Shown here: positions 1-10,395 of the stretch, piece by piece
How positions within the stretch are numbered: position 1 is the first letter of the stretch
How the letters are laid out: the number at the start of each line of letters is the position of its first letter
Program-made: the position numbers and the translations under genes
Notes under the pieces: model-generated
The model's input: only the letters and a program-made list of their open reading frames with translations
The model's database searches: none
Told to the model about the DNA's origin: nothing
Assembly (NCBI GenBank): GCA_015068125.1
Contig: SVLD01000007.1
Span: 1 to 64,000 of the forward strand
Source: Oscillospiraceae bacterium
GTDB taxonomy: Bacteria > Bacillota > Clostridia > Oscillospirales > Oscillospiraceae
Length of the DNA: 64,000 nucleotides
Direction: 5' to 3'

Positions 1-16
1 TTACACTAAAACGAAA

Positions 17-38
17 CCTGGCGTTGATCAACGCCAGG
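17..38. repeat. Perfect 22-bp palindrome CCTGGCGTTGATCAACGCCAGG
   Basis: Direct reading; two 11-nt arms with no loop. Confidence 0.7.
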
Positions 39-134
39 CCTCGCAAGGTTCTTAAATTTGTTTCAGCTCAATATCTTTGGGATCTTGAACTTCAAAAAGT
101 GTTGCACTTAGTTTGACAAATCACTTTTAAAACA

Positions 135-216
135 TGTCACCCCGAGCGTAGCCGAGGGATCCGTTTTCCAAAGAGTAACGGATTCTTCGACTCGCATTCG
201 CTCGCTCAGAATGACA
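135..216. repeat. Intergenic MITE-like repeat with TGTCA...TGACA ends
   Basis: TGTCACCCCGAGCGTAGCCGAGGGATC ... GACTCGC.. CTCGCTCAGAATGACA; quasi-palindromic ends. Confidence 0.45.
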
Positions 217-335
217 TCTGTTATCAGGACCGTCGAGGACGCCGGTCCCTACAGGCTTGTTCGGAATGACATCCGTTTGTATGAACAAACTTTCTTTACG
301 CATACTAACAAAAATTTGAAAAGAAGGTGCGAATT

Positions 336-1355
336 ATGGCAACAAGCAAGCGGGGCAAGCGCAGCTTTCTGCTGAGTGCTATGCCGGTGATCACAGCCTG
401 GGCCAGCGTTGCCGGAAAAAAGGAATCGGAAGGCCCTCTGGGGCACTGCTTCGATGTGACCTCAGAAGATACGCTTTTCGGTCAAAAAACCTGGGAACAG
501 GCAGAAAAACAGATGCAAAAAATCGCATTGGATACCCTTATGAAAAAAGCCGGTATCAACCGGCAGGCATTGGATCTTGTATTTTCCGGAGATCTGCTGA
601 ATCAGTGCATTGGATCGTCTTTTACCCTGCGCAATACCGGTATCCCTCATCTGGGGCTTTACGGCGCCTGCTCGACTATGGCAGAAAGCCTGCTGCTGAG
701 CGCCATGGCGGTGGGAGGCGGTTTTTTTGACCGGGTGGCAGCTATGACCTCCTCCCATTTTGCCTCCTCAGAGCGGCAGTACCGCTTTCCCCTGGGTTAC
801 GGCGGTCAGCGTACTCCCACAGCCCAATGGACAGTCACCGGCTCCGGTGCAGCCCTGGTCTGCGCTACCGGAAAAGGGCCGAAAATCGAAGCATGCACAG
901 TGGGCACTGTAACAGACTTAGGCATCAAGGATGCCAACAACATGGGCGCGGCTATGGCTCCGGCGGCCTACGACACCATCAAGACCCACCTGGAGGATCT
1001 AAGCCGCACTGCCCAGGATTATGACCTCATCGTCACCGGGGATCTGGGGCAGCTGGGCAAGGAAATGCTTCTGGAACTGGCTCGGCGGGACGGTTTGAGT
1101 CTGGGCGGCAAGCTGGTGGATTGCGGCACCATGGTCTTTGACCTGGAAAAGCAGGATGTCCATTCCGGAGGCTCCGGCTGCGGCTGCAGCGCCATCACGC
1201 TTTGCAGCGAACTTCTGGAAAAACTGAACCGAGGCAAACTCCACCGCATCCTGTTCTGCGGCACCGGGGCGCTGCTCTCTCCCACCTCCACCCAGCAAGG
1301 GCTTCCCATCCCCGGGGTGTGCCATGGGGTATCCATTATCGGAGGGAGGGAATAA
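336..1355 (+). CDS. spoVAD: Stage V sporulation protein AD (SpoVAD)
   Basis: ORF 327-1355 with thiolase-like SpoVAD sequence; ATG at 336 preceded by AAGAAGG. Confidence 0.93.
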   Translation: MATSKRGKRSFLLSAMPVITAWASVAGKKESEGPLGHCFDVTSEDTLFGQKTWEQAEKQMQKIALDTLMKKAGINRQALDLVFSGDLLNQCIGSSFTLRNTGIPHLGLYGACSTMAESLLLSAMAVGGGFFDRVAAMTSSHFASSERQYRFPLGYGGQRTPTAQWTVTGSGAALVCATGKGPKIEACTVGTVTDLGIKDANNMGAAMAPAAYDTIKTHLEDLSRTAQDYDLIVTGDLGQLGKEMLLELARRDGLSLGGKLVDCGTMVFDLEKQDVHSGGSGCGCSAITLCSELLEKLNRGKLHRILFCGTGALLSPTSTQQGLPIPGVCHGVSIIGGRE

Positions 1356-1358
1356 ACA

Positions 1359-1714
1359 TGGACTACTTGAAAGCATTTTTAGTAGGCGGCGCGTTTTGCC
1401 TCATCGGTCAGATCCTTATCGACAAAACCAAGCTCACACCCGCCCGGATTTTGGTAAGCTATGTGGTCATCGGCGTATTTCTGGGAGCCATTGGGGTGTA
1501 TGAAAAATTGGTGGATTTTGCCGGTGCCGGGGCATCCGTACCCCTGACAGGCTTTGGCTATCTCCTGTCCAAAGGCGTTCGGGAGGCCATTGACCAGCAG
1601 GGCTTTCTGGGAATTTTTACCGGCGGGCTGAAGGCCGCCGCCGGCGGCATTACTGCGGCGGTGTTCATCGGATTGCTGGTGGGACTGATTTTCAAGGATA
1701 AGGATAAATCTTAA
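1359..1714 (+). CDS. spoVAE: Stage V sporulation protein AE (SpoVAE)
   Basis: MDYLKAFLVGGAFCLIGQILIDKTKLTPARILV...; in-frame part of ORF 1202-1714. Confidence 0.92.
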
Positions 1715-1771
1715 ATTTCCGGGCAAGCTAGCTTCGCGGCAACACCGCAGAAATAAAGGAGGAACAAAGCT

Positions 1772-1885
1772 ATGAACAACCAGAACAAGAATCAGAATCA
1801 GAACAACAACCAGAACCAGAATCAGAACAACAGCCAGAACCAGAACAACAACCAGAATAACAGCCAGAACCAGAACAACCGCTAA
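1772..1885 (+). CDS. 37-aa Asn/Gln-rich peptide, function unknown
   Basis: MNNQNKNQNQNNNQNQNQNNSQNQNNNQNNSQNQNNR; AAAGGAGG Shine-Dalgarno 1756-1763; not in ORF track because of length. Confidence 0.7.
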   Translation: MNNQNKNQNQNNNQNQNQNNSQNQNNNQNNSQNQNNR

Positions 1886-1891
1886 AAGCAC

Positions 1892-1919
1892 ACAGGCACA
1901 CCCAGCTGGGTGTGCCTGT
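1892..1919. terminator. Bidirectional intrinsic terminator-like palindrome between spoVAE/NQ peptide and addA
   Basis: ACAGGCACACCCAGCTGGGTGTGCCTGT, perfect 28-nt palindrome between convergent genes. Confidence 0.75.
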
Positions 1920-1922
1920 TAC

Positions 1923-4900
1923 TTATTTGACTGCCACAAACCGGCCGATATGGAAGAAGTACAGCAAAGACTGCTTGATGGGCAGACCGTAGATGCGGCT
2001 CAGGGCATCGCCGTAGGCCAGCACCTGAGGGCGGTAGAATTCCGTTCGCTGCGGTAAGGTACTTTCCGTGACGGCATCGGTTTTGAAATCCAGAATGGTA
2101 ATTCCGTCATCTTCGATGAGTGCGCAGTCCACAACGCCCTGGAGCAGAATCTGCTCACCGGAGAGCTCCGGAGAGAAGTTCGCTCCATCGTCCAGAACGG
2201 AGAATTTAAACTCCCGCAGGACATTCCCACTTTCCCGCAACTTGCCGCCCAATTCTGTGGCGAAGAATGCCGCGATTGCCTGGCAATCCACCATTTGCGC
2301 CTGTTCCTCGCTGATGAAGCGCTGCTCTGTCAGGCGCTGCACTTCCTGCCGGACGCCGGCAAGGCTATGGCAGGCATCATAGCGGATGTACTGCATGGCG
2401 CTGTGCATGGCATTTCCCACATCCACCGCAGAGGTGCGTTCCCTACCAAAGACCGCTTTCCGCCACTTCCGGTAGATGGGCTTGGGCTCCTGGGTGTCCT
2501 CCGCGACTTCCGCATCCTTATCCCGACCTTTTCGCTGGGTAGCCGTCTGCTTGGAGGGAGCAAAGGTTGCGGGGACATGGTCGTATCGGAACGCCAACCC
2601 TTTGCGGATTTTCTCCAGAACCGCCTCCGGCAGCACTTCCGCCGGAACTTCCGGTTCTTCGGCGCAGGTTGCATCTGTGCCGCCAGCAGACATCACCCGA
2701 ATGCACCAGGCTGGCTCACCGGGTTTGGTTTCCACAGGCTTACCGCCCAATCGGAACAGCTCCCCTGCCTCGGTTCGCTGCAGAGCAGTCATCAGCACCC
2801 ACTGGCCGGGACAAACCACATCCCGGGTCAGTAGTTCTCTGCCTCCCAGATCCATCCGCAGGGCAATGTCGGCTATGTCATTTTCCAGATTCCGATCGGC
2901 ATAGGTCATGATCAGCCGGTCTCTGGCACGGGTCAATGCCACATACAGCACCCGAAGTTCTTCTGATAAGCTGTCTGCCGTCATTTTTACGGCAATTGCC
3001 TTTTTGGCAATGGTGGGATACCGCAGGCGGTTCTTTTCGTCCACCGCAGACAGTCCCAGTCCCAGATCCTGGTCGCAAAGCACCTGCGCTCTGGTGTTTT
3101 CCCGGTTGAACTCCCGGGACAAACCCGCCACGACCACCACAGGAAATTCCAAGCCCTTGGACTTGTGGATACTCATCATGGTCACCGCGCCGGGGGCGGT
3201 CTGCTCACCGGCGGCGATAAGCCCCTTGTCCTCCATAGCCGTCAAATGCTCCAAAAACTGCTCTAAATCCCGATGGCCGGCAGCTTCAAAGGACACAGCC
3301 AGATCATAGAAGGTCTGCAGGTTTTCCCGCCGTGCCGAGCCGTCCTCCATAGCGGCATAGACATTGTCCATCCGGGTCAAGGCAAAGATCCGCTGGATCA
3401 GGGATGCCAGAGATTGCAGCCGGGCTTCCCGGCGGAGGATCTTCAAGGTTTGCACAAACTCCGCTGCTTTCGGCAGCTCCGAAGCTGCCAAAGCATCGTA
3501 GATGCTGCCAAAGGGGCGCTCTGCACGGATCACCGCCAGGTCATCGGCGGTAAATCCGAAGACTGGGCTTGCCAGGGTGGCAACCAGGGGAATATCCTGC
3601 CGGGGATTGCTGATGGTCTGCAGCAAGGAACGCAGCACCGCAATCTCACCGGTTTGCAGCAGGTCCTCACCGCCGCCGCTGACGCAGCGGATTCCCCGCT
3701 GGGCAAGGGCCGCCCGATAGTGACCGCCCACAGAGCCGGGAGATCGAAGCAGGATCGCCACATCCTCCGGGCGGATAGCGTGCAGTTCGTCCTTCTGGCG
3801 GATAAAATGCTTACCGTCCAGCAACTGCGCAATACGCTGGGCCACCATCTGGGCTTCTTCCTCATAGGTATTATCCTCTGCTTGCAGGGTCAGCAGCTCC
3901 ACCTCGGGCTCACCCAAAGATTGATGGGGAATGCCCTCCCGGAGGCGTTCTTCCGCGCCATAGACCAAACCGCCCACGGCTTCGGACATGCAGTACGCGA
4001 ACACATCGTTAACGCCCTCCAGCACAGCACCACCGGAACGGAAGTTGTGGGACAGGACGACCTTGCGCCCCTGCCCCGGCTGGGCTTCCTCCGCAGGCAC
4101 ATACCGGGCGTATTTGTCAAGGAAAATGCCGGGGTCAGCCAGGCGGAACTGGTAGATGGACTGCTTCACATCTCCCACCATAAAACAATTGTTCCGCTGG
4201 GCTGTCAGGGCTTCAAAAATGGCATCCTGCACCGCGTTGGAGTCCTGATATTCGTCTACCATGATCTCCCGGAAGCGGCTGCCGATCTCCTTTGCGGCGG
4301 CAGTGATGCCGCTGCGGGAAACACCCAGAAGCAGATCCAATGTTTTATGCTCCAGATCACCGAAATCCAGTACCCGGCGGCTTTTTTTGACCTTTTGGTA
4401 GCTGTCGGAGAATCTGCGCACCAGCGCCGCCATTCCCCGGACAGCGCGGGCAGATTGTCCCATATCTGCAAAGACCCGGTCACTGGTATCGGCGAAGCTC
4501 CGAAGCTTCTTTTCCAGACCCTTTTTGCAGGCGTTGCGGACAGCTTTGATCCGTTCCGTCAGCTCCGCATCCGCATTTTTGGGGAAACGGAGAGAGCCAT
4601 AGTCAATATCCTTATGAGAAACGATCCGGTCCCACTGCTCACAGCTTCGAAGTGTATACAGCTGATTCACAGTGTCCGCCAGCAGAGCTGCCGGCTTTTC
4701 CATGCCCTCAGCTTCCGCTGCTGCCTGGGCGCAGCTTTCCATGGCCCGGATCTGCAGATCCAGATAATCCATCAGATCCTTGATAAGATATGCGCCCCAA
4801 ACCGTCTGGGAGGCGTCCTGCAAGCCTTCCACCTGGGAATTGTTCACGCAACCGTCCAACCAAGTATCCGGAGATAAATGGCACCGGGCGCTGTCAAAGA

Positions 4901-5438
4901 CCTTGAGCAAGATCTCCGGCACCAGCCGATCGTTCCGTCCCAACCCCTGGGAGTCCACAAAGGCCCGGAAATCGCCGTCTTCCTGGGCATTTTCATAGGC
5001 ACTGTCCAGCAGCCGGGTCATGCAGGTATCCCGCATCTGGCGGCATTCATTTTCATCCGCTACCCGGAAATCCGCCGGCACATCCAGTTTGTAGGCATAC
5101 TCCCGGAGGATATCTGCGCAGAAGGCGTGGACGGTGGATATCTTCGCCAGGTAAAGCCGCTGCATCTGCCGCTGCAGGTGCCGGTTATCCGGTTGCTGCG
5201 CCAGATGCTCTGTGAGCTTGGCGGCAATCTTGCCGCGAAGCTCCGCCGCGGCGGCTTTGGTATAGGTAATGATGAGGAAATCATCCAGGTTGGCAGGATC
5301 CACAGGGTCCATCACATAGCGCATCAGCCGATCCACCAGAACCTTGGTCTTACCGGAGCCGGCGGCAGCGGAAACCAACAGCTTACCGCCACGGTCATAT
5401 ACCGCCTGCTTTTGCTGATCGGTTAACTGCTCAGCCAT
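1923..5438 (-). CDS. addA: ATP-dependent helicase/nuclease subunit A (AddA)
   Basis: UvrD-type helicase motifs (SAAAGSGKTKVLVDR, VDEYQDSN) and C-terminal nuclease. Confidence 0.95.
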   Translation of the reverse strand: MAEQLTDQQKQAVYDRGGKLLVSAAAGSGKTKVLVDRLMRYVMDPVDPANLDDFLIITYTKAAAAELRGKIAAKLTEHLAQQPDNRHLQRQMQRLYLAKISTVHAFCADILREYAYKLDVPADFRVADENECRQMRDTCMTRLLDSAYENAQEDGDFRAFVDSQGLGRNDRLVPEILLKVFDSARCHLSPDTWLDGCVNNSQVEGLQDASQTVWGAYLIKDLMDYLDLQIRAMESCAQAAAEAEGMEKPAALLADTVNQLYTLRSCEQWDRIVSHKDIDYGSLRFPKNADAELTERIKAVRNACKKGLEKKLRSFADTSDRVFADMGQSARAVRGMAALVRRFSDSYQKVKKSRRVLDFGDLEHKTLDLLLGVSRSGITAAAKEIGSRFREIMVDEYQDSNAVQDAIFEALTAQRNNCFMVGDVKQSIYQFRLADPGIFLDKYARYVPAEEAQPGQGRKVVLSHNFRSGGAVLEGVNDVFAYCMSEAVGGLVYGAEERLREGIPHQSLGEPEVELLTLQAEDNTYEEEAQMVAQRIAQLLDGKHFIRQKDELHAIRPEDVAILLRSPGSVGGHYRAALAQRGIRCVSGGGEDLLQTGEIAVLRSLLQTISNPRQDIPLVATLASPVFGFTADDLAVIRAERPFGSIYDALAASELPKAAEFVQTLKILRREARLQSLASLIQRIFALTRMDNVYAAMEDGSARRENLQTFYDLAVSFEAAGHRDLEQFLEHLTAMEDKGLIAAGEQTAPGAVTMMSIHKSKGLEFPVVVVAGLSREFNRENTRAQVLCDQDLGLGLSAVDEKNRLRYPTIAKKAIAVKMTADSLSEELRVLYVALTRARDRLIMTYADRNLENDIADIALRMDLGGRELLTRDVVCPGQWVLMTALQRTEAGELFRLGGKPVETKPGEPAWCIRVMSAGGTDATCAEEPEVPAEVLPEAVLEKIRKGLAFRYDHVPATFAPSKQTATQRKGRDKDAEVAEDTQEPKPIYRKWRKAVFGRERTSAVDVGNAMHSAMQYIRYDACHSLAGVRQEVQRLTEQRFISEEQAQMVDCQAIAAFFATELGGKLRESGNVLREFKFSVLDDGANFSPELSGEQILLQGVVDCALIEDDGITILDFKTDAVTESTLPQRTEFYRPQVLAYGDALSRIYGLPIKQSLLYFFHIGRFVAVK

Positions 5439-8400
5439 GGGACACCTCCTTCTCCACTTCCTCCCAGAATCGCTGGGCAGTCATGGTCTTGTAATTCCGT
5501 CGGCCTGCTTCCGCCGTATCCTGGCACACCGCCTTATAGGGGCAGTAGGCACAGGCACTGTGGGCAGTGCCACGGGTATAGGGATTGGGCTCTACATTTC
5601 CGGAGGCGATCTCCTCCACCATGTTCCCCAGCCAGGCAAAGACGTACTGCCGCAGCAGCTTCAGCTGCTGGCGGTCCGCCAGATCGCCGGAAAGGCTGCC
5701 GTCCTTTTTCCGGCTGCAGCACAGCCGACTCATGCTGTCCCCGGGTTCCATAGCCTGCAGAACTTCCTCATCCTGCAGAAGTAAGCCCTTGCGCTTCCAC
5801 TCTTTCACTCTGGCGGCTTCAGCTTCCGTATCCGTCATGGCGCCGTCGGCGCTCATCAACGGGGCTCTTGCAGGGAAATACTGCACACCGGCAGCAATGG
5901 GCTTGCCGCCCAAAACCGTCTCTCCCCCCTGCTCCAAAGCGAACAGGTACAGAAGCATCTGCAATCCCACGCCGTTGAATACATCGCAGTAATCGAAATC
6001 CTTTTTGCCTGTCTTATAGTCCACCACCCGGAAGTAGTGGTTGCCGTTGTGTTTCCAGATATCCACCCGGTCTACGAAACCCCGGAGGATCGCGGCCATG
6101 GAAGAAGACGGCACTTCAATGGCGGGCATTTTTCCATCCTCGCCAAAGGCAAGCTCAAAATCCTCCGGCAGAAATTGGGACTGCCGCAGCTCCTGCCACA
6201 GTTCCGTGACCACCATTTCCAGTTCCCGTCTGTTCCGGTGGAACAAATAAGTCAGCCGGGCAGAATCGATCTGGCTGAATTTTTCCTTTGCATAGGCTTC
6301 GGAGTGTGCCATGGCAATATCCATGGTCTGCTCCAGGGAAACCTCCCCGAAGCCGCCCTTTTCCATCACATCCCGGGCGGTATGCTCCAACACCCAATGG
6401 ACATAAGTACCGAACTCCGCCGGGTCTACCGTGGCCTCTTTGCGTTCCTTGGCCCGGATGCCATACTTCAGGAAGTAGGACAACCGGCACTCTGCCTGGC
6501 GATCTACCTGAGAAGCGGACAGGTTCAGGCACTGTCCGTACAGCGCCCGGACATTTTCCCGTTGGATATTGCCCAGGACGTAATTAGCCCTAATTTGGGT
6601 TTGGGTATATTCCTCCCCTACCCCCAAAGCCTGGGCAATATTTTCAACCTTCCGGGCTGCCAGCCATGCGCCGGCTTCCGCCGGATTCGCAGATGCCGTC
6701 ACCGCTGTGCTTTGCATATATTGTTCGCCGCCGGCCATCTCTGCCAGCCGGCGATATACATACGAGGGTTGCGCCGAGGAGCACAGCACCGTAGCCGTTT
6801 CCTCCGCGCCGCAAAATACACCGAAAATATCCGCAAATTCCGCCTGCAAGCCCTCTACCGCACCGCCGGTAAGGGGCACGCCCAAATCCCGGAGTTGCGT
6901 CCGCTCCTGGTCTGTCAGCAAGCCCGTGGAGCCGCCGTAACCCGGCAGACTGCCTTCCTCAGCACCCAGCAGAATCAGGTGCTTCTGCTGCTGACAGCGC
7001 ATGGCGTCCACCTGACCCACAGTCACCGCATCCAGCACCGGAGGGATCGTGCCCACATCATACTGGCTTAAAAGCAGGGTCAGCAGCCGGACAAAAACCT
7101 CCGGCTCCCAAACCGTTTTGCCCAGGACATCGTGAAGCTGCTCCAGGGCAGTCAGCAGAATTTCCCAAAGCTGATTTAAGATCTGGGCGCTGCGGTTATC
7201 CTTCTGGGCATCCATAGCCTCGGCCAGCTTACCTAGCCGATCTGCCAGACGGATTTCCTCCAAGAAGGCGTACAGCGCCTCCACCTGTCCTGCCAGATCC
7301 CGGGCATTTTGGAAGCCCAGATACAGTCGACGCAAAGGCTCCACGGCCTTTTCCCGGGCATCGTTCAGCCGCTGCAGCCGGCGGTCTGTGGATTCCGTCC
7401 ACTTTTCGCTCAAACCTCCGGGGTTCTTCGTCCATGCGGTCAGCCACTGCTTGCCCCGGACACCCCAGGTAATGGCGTAATTCTCCACCAGGTCGCAGGT
7501 ATCGGCATCCAGTGGCGACAGGGCGCTGCGCAAATAGCGCACCACATCCTGCTGCTCAAAGCCACCCAGGGCGGCTTCCAGCGCCGACAGCACGGTGCTC
7601 AGGACGCATTTTTGCAGAATTTCTTCTTTGCCTGCCCGGTAAGTCGGAATGCCGCAGCGGTGGAAGATCAGATCGATGACATCGGCATAGGCTGCCATAT
7701 TGGCGCAAACAATGCTGATATCCCGATAGCGGCAGCCTCCCTGCACCAGTTCCATGACCCGCTGGGCCGCCAGTTCCACCTCTGCCCACAAGCCATCTGC
7801 CCGCCATACCTGCAGGGCTTCGTCCGCCTTGGGAATCGCCCCCTGGAACAGCGCCATGCTGCAGTCAAACAGAGCGGATTCTCTGCCGGGCAGAATTTCA
7901 ATTTTTACTTCCACGCCGGCATTTTTCGCGCAGCGGAGAATTTGCGCCGCAGTATCACCGGCCTTTTCAAAAGCCAGTCGAGGAGAGGATACGCAGTCAC
8001 AGTTCAAGCCCACGGTCACATTGGGGCTGGTGCGGATCAAATGCTCCAAAATTGCCAGATTCTGCCGGGTAAAATCCGGGAAGCCGTCTATGTAGAACAC
8101 ATGCTCCTGACCAAAAGTGCCCCCCTCCAGCTGCTCCAGCAGCCAGGTCATCTGATCTCTGGGATCCCGCTTGCCCTGGGCGCAAAGGCCGTCGTAGCCA
8201 TCCAGCAGCAGCGAAAGCTCCTCCAGCTTCTGCGCCAGAGAGCCCTCGGTCTGCTCTGATGCGGCTTGCAGATCCCGGGCGGTAATGCAGCAGCGCTTGA
8301 ACTCATCCACCGCATCCACCAGCTCCGTCAAAAATTCCGGCTTGGTTTCCACAGCGGCATAAGCCTTCAGTCGGCTGTGAAGCTGCCGGGCCGTGGCAGC

Positions 8401-8679
8401 CATGGCCACCATCCGGCCGCCACTGTCCATACAGCTCTCGGCGGCGCAGCCCATGCTGTCCGCCACCCGACGGGCCAGCTGGGTAAAGGAAAGTACCTCC
8501 GCATAACGGCTGGCGGTGTCACCGGCAACAGCGCAAAGCCGGCGCTCCGTATCATGGGTGATCAGCTCCGGCACCATCAGGATCCGCCCGCCACGGCCGG
8601 AACGAATATCCGATGCGATTCGATTGAGAATTTCTGTTCGGGTCTGCGTCCAGTCCGGACTCAGCAGAAGATGCAGCAT
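5431..8679 (-). CDS. addB: ATP-dependent helicase/deoxyribonuclease subunit B (AddB)
   Basis: Long ORF upstream of and overlapping addA; C-terminal VVDYKTGKKDF nuclease and Cys cluster ACAYCPYKAVC. Confidence 0.93.
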   Translation of the reverse strand: MLHLLLSPDWTQTRTEILNRIASDIRSGRGGRILMVPELITHDTERRLCAVAGDTASRYAEVLSFTQLARRVADSMGCAAESCMDSGGRMVAMAATARQLHSRLKAYAAVETKPEFLTELVDAVDEFKRCCITARDLQAASEQTEGSLAQKLEELSLLLDGYDGLCAQGKRDPRDQMTWLLEQLEGGTFGQEHVFYIDGFPDFTRQNLAILEHLIRTSPNVTVGLNCDCVSSPRLAFEKAGDTAAQILRCAKNAGVEVKIEILPGRESALFDCSMALFQGAIPKADEALQVWRADGLWAEVELAAQRVMELVQGGCRYRDISIVCANMAAYADVIDLIFHRCGIPTYRAGKEEILQKCVLSTVLSALEAALGGFEQQDVVRYLRSALSPLDADTCDLVENYAITWGVRGKQWLTAWTKNPGGLSEKWTESTDRRLQRLNDAREKAVEPLRRLYLGFQNARDLAGQVEALYAFLEEIRLADRLGKLAEAMDAQKDNRSAQILNQLWEILLTALEQLHDVLGKTVWEPEVFVRLLTLLLSQYDVGTIPPVLDAVTVGQVDAMRCQQQKHLILLGAEEGSLPGYGGSTGLLTDQERTQLRDLGVPLTGGAVEGLQAEFADIFGVFCGAEETATVLCSSAQPSYVYRRLAEMAGGEQYMQSTAVTASANPAEAGAWLAARKVENIAQALGVGEEYTQTQIRANYVLGNIQRENVRALYGQCLNLSASQVDRQAECRLSYFLKYGIRAKERKEATVDPAEFGTYVHWVLEHTARDVMEKGGFGEVSLEQTMDIAMAHSEAYAKEKFSQIDSARLTYLFHRNRRELEMVVTELWQELRQSQFLPEDFELAFGEDGKMPAIEVPSSSMAAILRGFVDRVDIWKHNGNHYFRVVDYKTGKKDFDYCDVFNGVGLQMLLYLFALEQGGETVLGGKPIAAGVQYFPARAPLMSADGAMTDTEAEAARVKEWKRKGLLLQDEEVLQAMEPGDSMSRLCCSRKKDGSLSGDLADRQQLKLLRQYVFAWLGNMVEEIASGNVEPNPYTRGTAHSACAYCPYKAVCQDTAEAGRRNYKTMTAQRFWEEVEKEVSHG

Positions 8680-8746
8680 AGGGTCACCGCCTTTCTTTTT
8701 CTACATAATACCACAGGTTGTGTCCCAAAAAAAGGGCATTTTAAGA

Positions 8747-9352
8747 TTAATGGAAGAAATTTTGCAGCCAGCCCAGGCAATCCAGGAAGAAAAACCGCAC
8801 CTGATAGCCACCTTTTCCCTCCAAAGCTCCGGTCAGGCTGTCATCAAAGCCGGCACCGGCGGCGGTATCCGCAAAATTCTCCCCGGTGGCCTTCAGGCAT
8901 AGGGACGGAAACACCACGCACCACCAGTTTTGCCCCTGGGCATCGCCAATACTGACCCGCAGAGATTCATAGACCCCGGCAGGTAAAGTAAACGTATCGT
9001 AGCTTCGGGTGGGAAATTCCTCCCGGGTCAGGGTCACCTTTGCCGTTTCGGAAAAGCCGGCTTCCTGCAGCACGCGATTGGCAAGTGCTTCCAGCTCGGC
9101 GATATGCTCCTTAAGATACGCTTTTGCCTCCCTGACGTCGGGAATATTTTCCATGACCCCCTGCAAGTAGCCGTTGATGGCATCCCGCACCTGGAGTTTT
9201 ACCGCCTGATCTTCCTCAGAATCGGAATTGGCCACCACATGAAGCCGGATTAAATTGTTACTCAGCTCATACCGGTCTGCCAGCACAGAGCTGCCCCAGA
9301 CCAAGAGGCAAACGATCAGGGCAATCCACAACAATTTTCTGATTAATTTCAT
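8747..9352 (-). CDS. spoIIR: Stage II sporulation protein R (SpoIIR)
   Basis: LIRLHVVANSDSEEDQAVKLQVRDAI motif typical of SpoIIR. Confidence 0.92.
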   Translation of the reverse strand: MKLIRKLLWIALIVCLLVWGSSVLADRYELSNNLIRLHVVANSDSEEDQAVKLQVRDAINGYLQGVMENIPDVREAKAYLKEHIAELEALANRVLQEAGFSETAKVTLTREEFPTRSYDTFTLPAGVYESLRVSIGDAQGQNWWCVVFPSLCLKATGENFADTAAGAGFDDSLTGALEGKGGYQVRFFFLDCLGWLQNFFH

Positions 9353-9406
9353 AAAAAAACACCGTCCATACTGGAATACTCCCAGTATGGACGGATTTTG
9401 GCAAAA

Positions 9407-10264
9407 TTATACGGGTTTGGCAATAAACACCTGGGGATAATTCCCCTTGAGCATATTGCAGATCACCGCCGCAAACTCAAACTCGGTAACGATGGCAAAC
9501 ACCGCAGAACCGGAGCCGGTCATCTGCTGGCCGATGGAGCCGTAGGCATTGAAGATGGATTTGATGTAATTGAGTTCCAAATGATCTGCCGTAACCACCG
9601 GATCAAAGACATTGATCAGGTTCTGGGAGACTTTTTCAATATCGCCGGCCAGGATGGCGCTTTCCATGGCAGTATTGTCCGGCCGCTTGGCAATGGCGGT
9701 TTCATCCAGCTTACGGTACAGCTCCGGGGTGGACACGGAAAACTCCGGCTTGCAGACTACGAAGAAGCAGTCCGGCATATCCGGCAACTTCCGCAGGCGT
9801 TCTCCCCTGCCCTCTGCCATGGCAGTGCCGCCAATGGTGCAGAACGGCACATCGCTGCCCACCCGGGCGCCCAACTCTGCCAGAGCGTAGATGGACAAAG
9901 GATCGCCGTAGTGCCGGTTCAGTGCCCGAAGCACCGCCGCGGCATCCGCACTGCCGCCGCCCATACCGGCGCCGCTGGGAATCCGCTTGGTGATGCGGAT
10001 CTCCAGGCCATCGGCATCCTTACCCATGGCATCCAGGTACACCTTTGCGGCCTTCCAGGCCAGGTTACGTTCATCGGTGGGGATATCCTCCTTGTCGCAT
10101 TTTAAGCACCAGGGCTGGCCGGTACCGATATCGATCTCGATATCATCCCGGATAGAGATGGTCTGCATCACGCTTTTCAAGTCATGGTAGCCGTCATCGC
10201 GCTTACCGAGAACATCCAGAGTCAAATTCAGCTTGGCGAAAGCGTATTCGTAAAGAGTGGTCAT
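9407..10264 (-). CDS. ispE: 4-diphosphocytidyl-2-C-methyl-D-erythritol kinase
   Basis: AFAKLNLTLDVLGKRDDGYHDL and PSGAGMGGGSADAAAVLRALN GHMP kinase motifs. Confidence 0.95.
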   Translation of the reverse strand: MTTLYEYAFAKLNLTLDVLGKRDDGYHDLKSVMQTISIRDDIEIDIGTGQPWCLKCDKEDIPTDERNLAWKAAKVYLDAMGKDADGLEIRITKRIPSGAGMGGGSADAAAVLRALNRHYGDPLSIYALAELGARVGSDVPFCTIGGTAMAEGRGERLRKLPDMPDCFFVVCKPEFSVSTPELYRKLDETAIAKRPDNTAMESAILAGDIEKVSQNLINVFDPVVTADHLELNYIKSIFNAYGSIGQQMTGSGSAVFAIVTEFEFAAVICNMLKGNYPQVFIAKPV

Positions 10265-10395
10265 AGGATTCCCTCCGTGGTATCATTTGCCGCCATTATA
10301 GCGTAAAAAAGAAAAATTTGCAACCTCGTCCCTGAATAAAACCGAGGGAAACAGGAAATTCTATGGGTAGCCAAATCAAGAATGGAGGAAACATT

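Noticed and set aside
1379-1891. Hydrophobic 170-aa minus-strand ORF beginning MLLAVVLVLAVILVVVLVL
   Set aside because: Antisense reading of the (AAC/CAG)n N/Q peptide and spoVAE; the low-complexity hydrophobic stretch is an artefact of the complementary repeat.
3273-4877. 534-aa plus-strand ORF
   Set aside because: Antisense to addA; composition is typical of shadow ORFs.
6037-8259. Plus-strand ORFs 6037-7071 and 7309-8259
   Set aside because: Antisense to addB with no recognisable family.
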